A model generated the notes under the pieces. It was not told the DNA's origin and searched no databases. It worked only from the letters and a program-made list of their open reading frames with translations. 12,093 nt of DNA from Clostridia bacterium (GTDB lineage Bacteria; Bacillota; Clostridia; Christensenellales; Borkfalkiaceae): positions 1 through 12,093 of the forward strand of contig JAFVXN010000165.1 in the NCBI GenBank assembly GCA_017501125.1, read 5' to 3'. Positions within the stretch are counted from its first letter, which is position 1. Each line of letters begins with the position of its first letter. A program made the position numbers and the translations under genes. Below, piece by piece: positions 1 to 7,278 of the stretch.

Positions 1-81
1 CGATGGGAGTGTACTAAAGCGTACACGAGCAAGAGGGGCACGGAGCGCGACGCCGTATTGCGAAGTATATACGCCTTTTAC
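1..81. other. Edge segment with a small hairpin, no gene assigned
   Basis: This stretch lies downstream of the ftsY stop and runs off the window. It contains a perfect 6-bp inverted repeat, GTGTAC at 9-14 and GTACAC at 21-26 with a 6-base loop, and a GTATATAC palindrome at 65-72. There is no T-run next to the hairpin, so it is not a typical intrinsic terminator. Plus-strand frame 1 stays open from the edge to a TAA at 85-87, 28 codons in all. That is too short to separate from chance, although it could be the tail of a convergent gene. A dispersed intergenic repeat is another possibility. Nothing here can be named with confidence. Confidence 0.3.
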
Positions 82-978
82 TTATAAAATGCCGTCTACA
101 AATGCCTTGGAATCAAACTTTTCAAGATCCCCCATCTTTTCACCGACCCCTGCGAACATTACGGGCAAGGTCAATTCGTCTGCGAGCGAGAAGACGAAAC
201 CGCCCTTTGCCGTACCGTCGAGTTTGGTGATAATCAGCCCGTCGAGGCTAATCGCCTCGTCAAAGACGCGCGCTTGGTTGACGGCGTTTTGCCCCGTCGT
301 CGCGTCAAGGACGAGCAATTTGACGTAGTCCGCCTCGGGGAATTCCCTTTCCACGACCCTGTCCATCTTTCGAAGTTCGTTCATAAGATTGTCTTTGACG
401 TGCAACCTGCCCGCCGTATCGACGATTAACACGTCCGTCTTTTTTGCTTTGACCGAGGCTACGGCGTCGTAGATAACCGCCGCCGCGTCGCTGCCTTCTT
501 CGTGTTTGACGATGCGCACCTTCGCCCTGTCCGCCCACACGGACAACTGCTCGCTGGCTGCCGCACGGAAGGTGTCCGCCGCCGCCACCGTCACCGTCTT
601 ACCCTTGGAGAGGAAATAGTGCGCGAGTTTCCCTACCGTCGTCGTCTTGCCGACGCCGTTAACGCCGACGAGCATAATGACGCAAGGATAATTGAGGTCT
701 TCTACCTCCGCCTCTTCCAGCATCCCCGTAAGCACCTCTTTTAAGATGGACAGCGCGTACGTTTCGTCCTTTAATTTTTCAGCAATCGCCCTCTCTTTTA
801 CCCGTTCGACGACCTCGCCCGCCGTCGTCACGGACACGTCCGCGGAGATCAAAATCTCCTCCAACTCCTCGTAGAAGTCGTCGCCTAACTTATTCTTCGC
901 AAAGAGGTGGCGCAACTTAGTCGCAAGCCCCTCCTTCGTCTTTTTCAGCGCGCCGAATAACTTATCAAAAATTCCCAT
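82..978 (-). CDS. ftsY: Signal recognition particle receptor FtsY (SRP GTPase)
   Basis: FtsY is the membrane-associated receptor for the signal recognition particle. Its GTPase pairs with that of Ffh to hand ribosomes making membrane proteins to the Sec translocon. The 298-residue product has a helical N domain (about 1-95) and a G domain: P-loop GVNGVGKT at 105-112, DTFRAAA at 135-141, DTAGR at 187-191, TKLDG at 251-255 and GVGEK at 277-281, ending in the FVDGIL-type FtsY tail. DTFRAAA with GVGE and the short tail separates it from Ffh, which would carry a methionine-rich M domain. The long acidic A domain of E. coli FtsY is absent, as in many Gram-positive versions. An ATG start preceded by a GGAAAGGA-type ribosome binding site supports the chosen start. 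It lies 71 bases after smc on the same strand, the usual smc-ftsY order, and is probably co-transcribed unless the hairpin between them reduces read-through. Confidence 0.97.
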   Translation of the reverse strand: MGIFDKLFGALKKTKEGLATKLRHLFAKNKLGDDFYEELEEILISADVSVTTAGEVVERVKERAIAEKLKDETYALSILKEVLTGMLEEAEVEDLNYPCVIMLVGVNGVGKTTTVGKLAHYFLSKGKTVTVAAADTFRAAASEQLSVWADRAKVRIVKHEEGSDAAAVIYDAVASVKAKKTDVLIVDTAGRLHVKDNLMNELRKMDRVVEREFPEADYVKLLVLDATTGQNAVNQARVFDEAISLDGLIITKLDGTAKGGFVFSLADELTLPVMFAGVGEKMGDLEKFDSKAFVDGIL

Positions 979-1012
979 ATTCCTTTCCTTTACTTATCTT
1001 TCAAAAACGCGT

Positions 1013-1042
1013 TTTGCCCGCCCTTTATAAAGGGTGGGCAAA
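1013..1042 (-). terminator. Hairpin between smc and ftsY, possible weak terminator or processing site
   Basis: The smc-ftsY gap contains a long inverted repeat. TTTGCCC (1013-1019) pairs with GGGCAAA (1036-1042), then there is one mismatch, then the palindrome CCCTTTATAAAGGG (1021-1034). Read on the minus strand, the stem is followed after about four bases by a run of five T. A second palindrome, AAAACGCGTTTT (1004-1015), overlaps its downstream edge. The offset T-run makes it a poor classical terminator. It may partly attenuate ftsY or protect the smc 3' end. The inverted repeat is directly visible and its role is inferred. Confidence 0.4.
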
Positions 1043-1049
1043 TATCGTC

Positions 1050-4000
1050 TTATTCTATTGCGTCTTTGCCCAACTTGCTCTCCACTTCGGCAAGTTTGAC
1101 GGAGACGATCTTGGAGACGCCTTTCTCCTGCATGGTGACACCGAAAAGGTAGTCTGCTTGGTTCATCGTCGGCTTTCTGTGCGTGATGACGATAAACTGC
1201 GTCTCTTCCGCGAATCTCTTTAAGTACGCCGCGAATCTATCCACGTTGGCTTCGTCAAGCGCCGCCTCGATTTCGTCGAGGATACAGAAAGGCATAGGAC
1301 GAGCCTTCAAGATTGCAAAGAGGATTGCAATCGCCGTGAGTGCCTGTTCGCCACCCGACAACAAGGAAATCTTCGTCAACTTCTTGCCAGGAGGGCAAGC
1401 GACGATTTCCACGCCTGCGTCGAGCGGGTCTTCCCCTTCGACGTAGTCCATCTGCAACTCCGCCTTACCGCCGCCGAACAATTCCTTGAACGTGACCTTA
1501 AAGTTCTCGTTGATTTCGTTGAATCCGTCGTTGAAGATGCGGAGCATCTCGCCACGGATATCGTCTAAGACGACCGTCAAATCTTCAATCGCCTTTTGGA
1601 GTTCGTCACGCTGCGTCACCATTTCGTCGTAGCGCGCCTTCTCCTCGGCGTATTCTTCCACCGCGTGAGGGTTGATTGCACCGAGCATCGTAATCTTTCT
1701 CTTGAGGACGGTGATTACGTTCGCCGATTCCGTCAGCGAGAAGGTGTCGAGACGATACTGCAAGCACCCCTCGTAATCCAACTCGTACGCTTCCTCAATG
1801 CGGGCACGAAGGCTATCGAGACGGCTGTCAATCATACCGATCTCCATCTCGCTCTTGATGCGTTTTTCCGACTGCTTACTAAGTTGCGTCGTGCACTCTT
1901 CCTTCTCCGCCTCCAACTTCTCTACGGCGGCGTTGATCTCTTCTTTTTGCTGGGTCACGCGCGCCGTCTGGTCGACGATTTCTTGCACCGCCGCCTTTTC
2001 CTCGTCCGTGAGTTCGTGCGAGGACATCTCCCCTTGCAATTCGGCAAGCATCTTCTTGCTTTGCTCGGTGATTTTTTGACGCTCGAAGACCAACCTCATC
2101 GTCTCGTCTTTTTCACCGCAAAGACGTACGATCTCCGCCTGTTCTTTCTTCATTTGCGCGCTGAGCGATGCGAACTCCATCTCCAAATCACGCAATTTCT
2201 TGTCTTGGAAGGCACGTTCGTCTTTGAATTGTTCGCACTGGCTCTTTTGCGAAGCAAGTTGCTCCTCCGCACCCTTTCTCAAGGTGTTGAGTTGCTCTTC
2301 GTTTTGGGAGGAGAACGCCTCTTCTTGCAACAATGCGTTGAGTTTCGCCGTCAAATCTCTAACGACGCCTTGGTAGACCTCAATCGTGCTAGCCTCTTCT
2401 GCGATTTGTCTTACGAGTGCACTCTCGCGCTGTGCGAGCGCAGCAATCTCTGCGTTAGCCGACTGATACTTTTCGCGAAGGGCATCCACCTCTTGTTCGG
2501 CGATGCGCTGTTCCTGCTCGCTAGCCGCGATGGATTGTTTGATTTTTTCGATATATTTTTGGCGTGCGGCAATCTTTTCCTTGCACTCCTGAATGCGTCT
2601 TTCGTGCGAGAGGAGAGAGCCTTTGCCCTTGTCTTGGCTACCGCCTGACATCGCACCGCTCGTCAACGTTTGGTTGCCGTCGAGGGTGACGATTTTGAAC
2701 ATGTTGCCGTATTTTTTAGCGATGACCGTTGCGCTGGCAATGTTGTCGCAAACGAGCGTATTGCCGAGCAAGTTGCTGACGACGTTGTAGTAATATTTGT
2801 CGTATTGCACGAGTTCAGTCGCGAGCCCGATTGCACCCCTTTCGTCAAGTGCGCGGTTAATCTCCCTCGTATCGGGGCGCGCCTTCATGCTCTCTACGGG
2901 ATAGAAGGTGCACTTACCTGCGCCCGTGCGGGAAAGATATTCAATCAGCCACCTACCGTCGTCCATGGTAGGCACGACGATATTCTGCATCGCGCCGCCC
3001 AACGCCGTTTCGATAGCCGTCTCGTATTTTTGTTCCGTCTTGATGATATCGGCGAGCGCACCGCAAATACGCTTGCCCACGTCCCCGTTCGTCTTCGCTA
3101 CGGAAAGGAGCCTTCTCGTCGATTCCTTGTACCCGTCGAAACGGTTCTTAATGCCGATATACGTCTCTAAATTCTCACGCAAAGAGGCAAGTTGACCGTT
3201 GGCGTTGAACAACTCCTGATTGAAGTTGTTGACGGCGAGTTGCATCTCGCGCGCCTCGTCCTGCGCCTCTTCGATCTCACGCAAACCGTCCGCCACGGAA
3301 TCGGTCAAGGTCTTGAGGTCCTTCCTGACGGTAGCCAGTTCGTCCTCGTACCCTTCCTTCTTCGCGGTGCTCTTTTTCAGCGCGTCGTTGACTTCCGCAA
3401 TCCTATCCTGCGTCGCCTCTTTTCTCGCCTCGAGCGTACCTTGGTTCTTCTTAATCTCCGACAAGTCCTCCGCCGAAGAAATTTGGCTGCGGCGTTGCTC
3501 GTCCGACAATCTCTCGAATACTTGAATTTTGCTATCAAGTGCGGCGATGGTACTAGCAAGCACGTCCGTCTCCGTCTCTATCTCGGCAAGGCGTGCCATA
3601 TCCCCTTTCGACTTCGCCGTCAAACGCGCCAGTTCGTCGTCGATCTCACCCACGCGGGTCTTGCCCGCCTCAATAAACGCCTCCGCCTCTTCGATTTGCG
3701 TGCGGTAGGTGTTGATTTTTTCGCGGATGAGTTTCATCTCGCCGTCCTTTCTCTCGTTGCCGACGGAAAGGAGGACGTGTTTTTCGTGCAAAACGGCGAT
3801 TTCCGCGTCCGCAGAGGCGATCTTTTCGCGATATTCCTCCAGTTGGCGGTTGATGCGGTTTTGCTGGGTGTTGAGGTTGATAATCTTATCGGACAGCGCC
3901 GCAATCTCCTTGCGGTACTTGTCCTTTTCCGCCTCGGCGTTCTCGTAGCGATAGATGTACGTGTTCGCCTCGTGCGTGCGCAAAGCGGAAAAATACTCGT

Positions 4001-4646
4001 CGTATTCCTTTGCCGCCTCCGCTTGCTTACTCAAAGGCCCAAGGCGACGCTCCGCCTCGTCGATACGCTGACGGAATATGTACAAGTTGTTGTTGGAGTC
4101 GTCGATTTTACGCTCGATTTCCTGCTTTCTCGACTTGAAGGTCATAAGCCCCGTCGCTTCCTCGAAAATCAAACGCCTGTCCACGGGCTTGGAGTTCATA
4201 ATCTGTTGCACCTTGCCCTGACCGATAATCGAATACCCTTCCTTACCCAAACCGATGCCGTGGAACAGGGTCACCATGTCCTTGAGTCGGCTGGGTTGGT
4301 TGTTGATGAGGTACTTACTGTCCCCGTTGCGATACAGTCTTCTCGTCATCGACACTTCCTCGGTGTCGAGCGCGAAAATCTTACGGCTGTTGTCGAATAC
4401 GAGGGTGACCTCACAATAGGTATGAGGCTTTCTTTCCAACGTACCGCCGAAGATGACGTCTTGCATGTTGGAGCCACGGAGCGACTTTGCAGACTGCTCG
4501 CCGAGTACCCAACGTACGGCGTCCGCAACGTTGCTCTTACCGCAACCGTTGGGCCCTACGATACAAGTGACGCCTTCGTCAAAACGAATACTCGTTTTGT
4601 CAGCGAACGATTTAAAGCCTGTCAGTTGTATTTCCTTTAAATCCAC
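1050..4646 (-). CDS. smc: Chromosome segregation/condensation ATPase SMC
   Basis: SMC forms a ring-like dimer that, with ScpA and ScpB, organises and separates newly copied chromosomes. The 1198-residue length fits full bacterial SMC. Visible parts are the N-terminal ATPase half with Walker A GPNGCGKS (31-38), the Q-loop region VLGEQSAKSLRG (48-58) and the FEEATG motif (161-166). A long heptad-rich coiled coil covers about 170-515. A hinge follows at about 525-670 (GGAMQNIVV, ending in the glycine-rich SGAMSGGS), then the return coiled coil to about 1030. The C-terminal half carries the signature LSGGEQ (1096-1101) and Walker B ILDEIEAALD with D1124/E1125. The start is GTG at 4644-4646. It is chosen because a strong AAGGAG site (4656-4661) sits 9 bases upstream, inside the last codons of rnc, and because MDLKEIQLTGFKSF is the expected N-terminus. 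Only 5 bases separate it from the rnc stop, so translation is probably coupled. scpA and scpB are not in the window. Confidence 0.98.
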   Translation of the reverse strand: MDLKEIQLTGFKSFADKTSIRFDEGVTCIVGPNGCGKSNVADAVRWVLGEQSAKSLRGSNMQDVIFGGTLERKPHTYCEVTLVFDNSRKIFALDTEEVSMTRRLYRNGDSKYLINNQPSRLKDMVTLFHGIGLGKEGYSIIGQGKVQQIMNSKPVDRRLIFEEATGLMTFKSRKQEIERKIDDSNNNLYIFRQRIDEAERRLGPLSKQAEAAKEYDEYFSALRTHEANTYIYRYENAEAEKDKYRKEIAALSDKIINLNTQQNRINRQLEEYREKIASADAEIAVLHEKHVLLSVGNERKDGEMKLIREKINTYRTQIEEAEAFIEAGKTRVGEIDDELARLTAKSKGDMARLAEIETETDVLASTIAALDSKIQVFERLSDEQRRSQISSAEDLSEIKKNQGTLEARKEATQDRIAEVNDALKKSTAKKEGYEDELATVRKDLKTLTDSVADGLREIEEAQDEAREMQLAVNNFNQELFNANGQLASLRENLETYIGIKNRFDGYKESTRRLLSVAKTNGDVGKRICGALADIIKTEQKYETAIETALGGAMQNIVVPTMDDGRWLIEYLSRTGAGKCTFYPVESMKARPDTREINRALDERGAIGLATELVQYDKYYYNVVSNLLGNTLVCDNIASATVIAKKYGNMFKIVTLDGNQTLTSGAMSGGSQDKGKGSLLSHERRIQECKEKIAARQKYIEKIKQSIAASEQEQRIAEQEVDALREKYQSANAEIAALAQRESALVRQIAEEASTIEVYQGVVRDLTAKLNALLQEEAFSSQNEEQLNTLRKGAEEQLASQKSQCEQFKDERAFQDKKLRDLEMEFASLSAQMKKEQAEIVRLCGEKDETMRLVFERQKITEQSKKMLAELQGEMSSHELTDEEKAAVQEIVDQTARVTQQKEEINAAVEKLEAEKEECTTQLSKQSEKRIKSEMEIGMIDSRLDSLRARIEEAYELDYEGCLQYRLDTFSLTESANVITVLKRKITMLGAINPHAVEEYAEEKARYDEMVTQRDELQKAIEDLTVVLDDIRGEMLRIFNDGFNEINENFKVTFKELFGGGKAELQMDYVEGEDPLDAGVEIVACPPGKKLTKISLLSGGEQALTAIAILFAILKARPMPFCILDEIEAALDEANVDRFAAYLKRFAEETQFIVITHRKPTMNQADYLFGVTMQEKGVSKIVSVKLAEVESKLGKDAIE

Positions 4647-4651
4647 TTTAT

Positions 4652-5296
4652 TTATCTCCTTCCTTTCTTTTCCATTTTTAATCGTCCAAGCAACTCTTTC
4701 GCGGCAAGTTGCTCCGCCGCGCGCTTGCTTTTCGCGTGTCCTCGCCCCGTCTTTCCGTCTGCGTCTACCACGCTATCAAAGCCTTCTTTCCTCTCCTCGT
4801 CTCGATAGACGGGCGGGGTCAAGCCTCGGCTTTGTAAAAATTCTTGCAACTCCCCTTTGTAATTGACGGGCTTTTTCTCCTGCGTGGGGTGCCTTTGGAC
4901 GAAATCCTTCGCCGCAACCATTCCACCGTCCAGATAGACGGCGGCAAGCACGCTTTCGTAGAGACTGGACAGCGTCTTCTTGCCGACGTTTTGCAGGCTA
5001 CCTTCGTAGCGGAGCCACGGGGATATCCCCATCTCTTCCACCGCATCTAACAGCGCCTCTTCGCAAACCATCTCCTGACGGCGTTTGGTCAGCGTACCCT
5101 CGTCCTCTAAGGTGGTTGCGTACTGGCGCTCGGTCACGATAAATTGCAACACCGCGTCCCCCAGATACTCCAGCCTTTCGTTGTCCCTTCCGCCGTGCAA
5201 ATTCGCGTAGGTGGAGTGGGTCATCGCCTCTTGCAAAAGTTGCTTGTCCAAAAAGACGTAGCCGATTCTTTTTTCTAAGATGTCGATATCTTTCAT
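4652..5296 (-). CDS. rnc: Ribonuclease III
   Basis: RNase III cuts double-stranded RNA in rRNA precursors and structured mRNAs. The 214-residue product, slightly short for the family, has the nuclease domain at about 1-140 with the signature NERLEYLGDAVL (39-50). By alignment with the E. coli enzyme, E40, E43, D47, E66 and E114 are the acidic metal-site residues. The position of E. coli D114, normally Asp in an LADVFEA-type motif, reads Ser111 here (LSSLYES, 109-115). A double-stranded RNA-binding domain follows (about 145-207: YKGELQEFLQ, then GRGHAKSKRAAEQLAAKELL). The usual GPDH-type loop of that domain is replaced by RKEGF. The ATG start overlaps the plsX stop by one base (TAATG), so the two are probably translationally coupled. 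The smc ribosome binding site is embedded in its last codons. Identity is firm. Activity may differ because of the changed residue. Confidence 0.95.
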   Translation of the reverse strand: MKDIDILEKRIGYVFLDKQLLQEAMTHSTYANLHGGRDNERLEYLGDAVLQFIVTERQYATTLEDEGTLTKRRQEMVCEEALLDAVEEMGISPWLRYEGSLQNVGKKTLSSLYESVLAAVYLDGGMVAAKDFVQRHPTQEKKPVNYKGELQEFLQSRGLTPPVYRDEERKEGFDSVVDADGKTGRGHAKSKRAAEQLAAKELLGRLKMEKKGRR

Positions 5297-6318
5297 TATT
5301 CCTGTACGGGCACGTCGGTGTCCATCGTCTCCAACATCTTGTTAATGTTGCCGACCATATCGCCGTGGACGGCTTTTACCGCCTGCATAATGCACGCGCT
5401 AAAGCCCTTCGCCTTGGAGTTGCCGTGCGCCTTGACGATGGGTTTCGGGAAACCTACGAAGATGGCGCCGCCCACCGCCTCGTAATCCATACCGCCTTTG
5501 ATATCGTCGATGATGTCTTTGACGAGCAAAGCACGAAGTTTGTTCCACAAATTCTTTTTGAAAGATTTTTTCATCGTGTTGCCGATTGCCTTTGCGCAAC
5601 CTTCCACACCCTTAATCGCCATATTGCCCGTGTATCCGTCGCAGACGACGATATCCACGTCGCCGAGCATAATCGCACGCCCTTCGACGTTGCCCACGTA
5701 GTTGATGGACTTAACCTCTTTCAAAATCGCGTTCGCCTCTTGGTGCACCGCGTCGCCCTTATGATCTTCCGTGCCGTTGTTCAAGAGCCCGCAGGTCGGG
5801 TTCTCAATGCCGCTAGCACGCGCGTACGCCGTCGCCATAATCGCAAAATGCACGAAGTTGATGGGTTTGCAATCAATGTTCGCGCCCGAGTCGCACACGA
5901 GGGTAATCTTCCCTTTGCCGTTGGGCACGGAGGGGCAGAGCGCAGGACGAGAAATGCCTTTGATACGGCCGAGTTTCAAGATACCGCCCGCCAGCAACGC
6001 ACCCGTGCTACCACTGGATACCATACCGTCCACTTCCCCAGCCTTTACCGCTTCGTACGCCATGACCATGGAAGAATTCTTCTTCGTCTTAATCGCCTTG
6101 GTCGGCACTTCTTCGCCCGAGATAACCTCGTCCGCGTGCACGACGCTAACTTTAGATTCGTCGTAAGTATATTGGGCAAGTTCCGCCTTGATTGCCGCCT
6201 CGTCGCCGAAGAGCACGACGGACAAATCGTCCGCCTTCTTCATCGCGTCGATTACGCCTTTTACCTGTTCGCTAGGAGAATAGTCCCCGCCCATTACGTC
6301 AATCGCTAATTTTACCAT
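5296..6318 (-). CDS. plsX: Phosphate acyltransferase PlsX
   Basis: PlsX converts acyl-ACP and phosphate into acyl-phosphate, the donor used by PlsY to acylate glycerol-3-phosphate at the start of phospholipid synthesis. It is a peripheral membrane enzyme. The 340 residues match the family. They open with LAIDVMGGDYSP, then SSGSTGALLAGG (usually SAGNTGA), the CDSGANIDCKP segment, GNVEGR, VVCDGYTGNMAIK, and near the C-terminus YEAVGGAIFVGFPKPIVKAHG, the usual KxHG motif. The ATG start has an AAGGAGA ribosome binding site 6 bases upstream. It heads the plsX-rnc-smc-ftsY unit behind a strong promoter at 6408-6436 and a leader of about 80 bases. No FapR-like operator is recognisable. The acpP and fab genes often found between plsX and rnc are missing here. 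Confidence 0.97.
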   Translation of the reverse strand: MVKLAIDVMGGDYSPSEQVKGVIDAMKKADDLSVVLFGDEAAIKAELAQYTYDESKVSVVHADEVISGEEVPTKAIKTKKNSSMVMAYEAVKAGEVDGMVSSGSTGALLAGGILKLGRIKGISRPALCPSVPNGKGKITLVCDSGANIDCKPINFVHFAIMATAYARASGIENPTCGLLNNGTEDHKGDAVHQEANAILKEVKSINYVGNVEGRAIMLGDVDIVVCDGYTGNMAIKGVEGCAKAIGNTMKKSFKKNLWNKLRALLVKDIIDDIKGGMDYEAVGGAIFVGFPKPIVKAHGNSKAKGFSACIMQAVKAVHGDMVGNINKMLETMDTDVPVQE

Positions 6319-6340
6319 AATCGTCTCCTTACATTTTTCG

Positions 6341-6394
6341 TCAAGATTCTACGGTTTTTCTCTCGCTTTTTGCTTTTGCAAAAAACTCCCTCAT
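6341..6394 (-). other. Candidate 17-codon leader reading frame in the plsX 5' untranslated region
   Basis: An ATG at 6392-6394 opens a frame of 17 codons, MREFFAKAKSERKTVES, ending in TGA at 6341-6343, 22 bases before the plsX start. GGAGAGG (6401-6407) lies 6 bases upstream. However, the transcript predicted from the promoter at 6408-6436 would begin at about 6401, so that site would mostly not be transcribed and the frame would be close to leaderless. Codons 4-10 lie in an AT-rich inverted repeat (TTTTTGC at 6367-6373, GCAAAAA at 6378-6384). The peptide is basic and matches nothing I know. It has no run of a single amino acid that would suggest classical attenuation. It may be chance. Confidence 0.2.
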
Positions 6395-6407
6395 CTTATA
6401 CCTCTCC

Positions 6408-6436
6408 ATTATAACATTTTTCGCAAAAAAAGACAA
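6408..6436 (-). promoter_or_regulatory. Extended -10 promoter for plsX-rnc-smc-ftsY
   Basis: On the minus strand a TTGTCT -35 element (6431-6436) is separated by 17 bases from a perfect TATAAT (6408-6413), which is preceded by TG one base upstream (TGTTATAAT, an extended -10). Transcription would start near 6401. It is the best sigma-A-type promoter in the window and sits 90 bases upstream of the plsX start. It overlaps the end of the region after the VanW gene, where no clear terminator is visible, so some read-through from the recF unit is also possible. Confidence 0.7.
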
Positions 6437-6463
6437 CCGTTTGGAGACATTTTCTTACCCTTC

Positions 6464-7231
6464 TCAATCGGTTTTTTTGACGATTATTGCCTGTGTCGGC
6501 GCGTACGAATCCCTCCTTAGCAATTTTCGCTCCAACAATGCGCCTGCGCGGTAAATTTCCAAATAACTTTCGCTGTCCGTGCCCTCTCGCCCTTCGCGCA
6601 AAACCTCCTCTCTTTCCCCCGATACGACAAGGGGTGCAGGCGGCGCTTTTTTGCCGACGACCTTAGAGGAAATGGAGCGTCTCAAACCCGTCTCCTTCCC
6701 GTAAAATCTCGCCCGTACCGCCCCGTCTTCTGCCTTCACCTCCACGCGGACGGCAAAGTCGTAAGGGTTGTATAACCTAAGGTCGCAGAAGGCGGACACC
6801 ATCGCGTCCTGCGACGGCGGTACGTAGCCCACCGCAAGACTGTGCGCATGGTACTCCACGATCTCCAGTCCTGCGTAAACGGCGGCGTTGTACAGCGTCG
6901 TACTCACCTGACACACACCGCCTCCTATCCCGTCCACAAACCGTCCGCCAGCGATCACCTTCGCCTCCTTAAAGCCCCTCTCTTTCGTCCTTTCGCCCAC
7001 CGTTTGGTTGAAGGAAAATTCGCCGTACGCCTGCACCACGATCCCGTCGATAAAGGAGGCGGAAAGGCGGATATTCTCACTCCTGCCCACCACCTTTTCG
7101 TCGTAATAGGTGGTATATCCCGACATCCGCACGCCCCTTTCTACCGCCGCCACGGGCATAGCCTTTGGGTATAAAAAATTTACGCCCCCAACGAGGAGCG
7201 TAAATACTTGTATCATCATCCGTTTTTTCAT
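6464..7231 (-). CDS. VanW-family protein, probably membrane-anchored and extracytoplasmic
   Basis: The protein carries a VanW domain, named from a vancomycin-resistance cluster but common in Gram-positive genomes. Its biochemical role is not established, so resistance should not be assumed. I place the start at ATG 7229-7231 (255 residues). From there it has a charged MKKR end followed by a hydrophobic stretch (about 6-30), as expected of a signal or anchor, and AGGG lies 7 bases upstream. A TTG at 7274-7276 would add 15 residues but has only a distant GGAG. The VanW core runs from about 38 to 180, with the hallmark GGGVCQVSTTLYNA (103-116), then EIVEYHAHSL and VGYVPPSQDA. The C-terminal part (about 208-252) resembles the G5-like tail often following VanW. 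It is the last gene of the recF-PHP-VanW cluster, 47 bases after the PHP stop. Confidence 0.88.
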   Translation of the reverse strand: MKKRMMIQVFTLLVGGVNFLYPKAMPVAAVERGVRMSGYTTYYDEKVVGRSENIRLSASFIDGIVVQAYGEFSFNQTVGERTKERGFKEAKVIAGGRFVDGIGGGVCQVSTTLYNAAVYAGLEIVEYHAHSLAVGYVPPSQDAMVSAFCDLRLYNPYDFAVRVEVKAEDGAVRARFYGKETGLRRSISSKVVGKKAPPAPLVVSGEREEVLREGREGTDSESYLEIYRAGALLERKLLRRDSYAPTQAIIVKKTD

Positions 7232-7278
7232 CTTTTCGCCCTGCCGATATGTATCCGCAAAAGGCGCCTTCGGCAATC

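Noticed and set aside
975..1003. Possible promoter for ftsY (TTGAAA at 998-1003)
   Set aside because: The hexamer at the right spacing is AATATG, a poor -10 that overlaps the ftsY start codon and leaves no leader.
1596..2648. 350-codon plus-strand open frame opposite smc
   Set aside because: Its codons are exactly in register with the smc codons on the other strand, so it stays open simply because smc rarely uses TTA, CTA and TCA. It has no recognisable domain, while smc is unmistakable.
3192..4640. 482-codon plus-strand open frame opposite smc
   Set aside because: Same register effect as the other smc antisense frame. The translation is Leu/Arg/Val-rich with no family motif.
5365..6309. 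314-codon plus-strand open frame opposite plsX
   Set aside because: In codon register with plsX on the other strand; explained by plsX codon choice.
6437..6463. Terminator after the VanW gene
   Set aside because: A T-run lies nearby on the minus strand (TTTTTTT just after TTGTC), but the preceding sequence can form only a three-base stem, so I do not call a terminator.
7232..7276. N-terminal extension of the VanW protein from a TTG start
   Set aside because: The TTG has only a distant GGAG, and the 15 extra residues would push the charged and hydrophobic signal-like segment inwards. The ATG at 7229-7231 fits better, though the TTG cannot be excluded.
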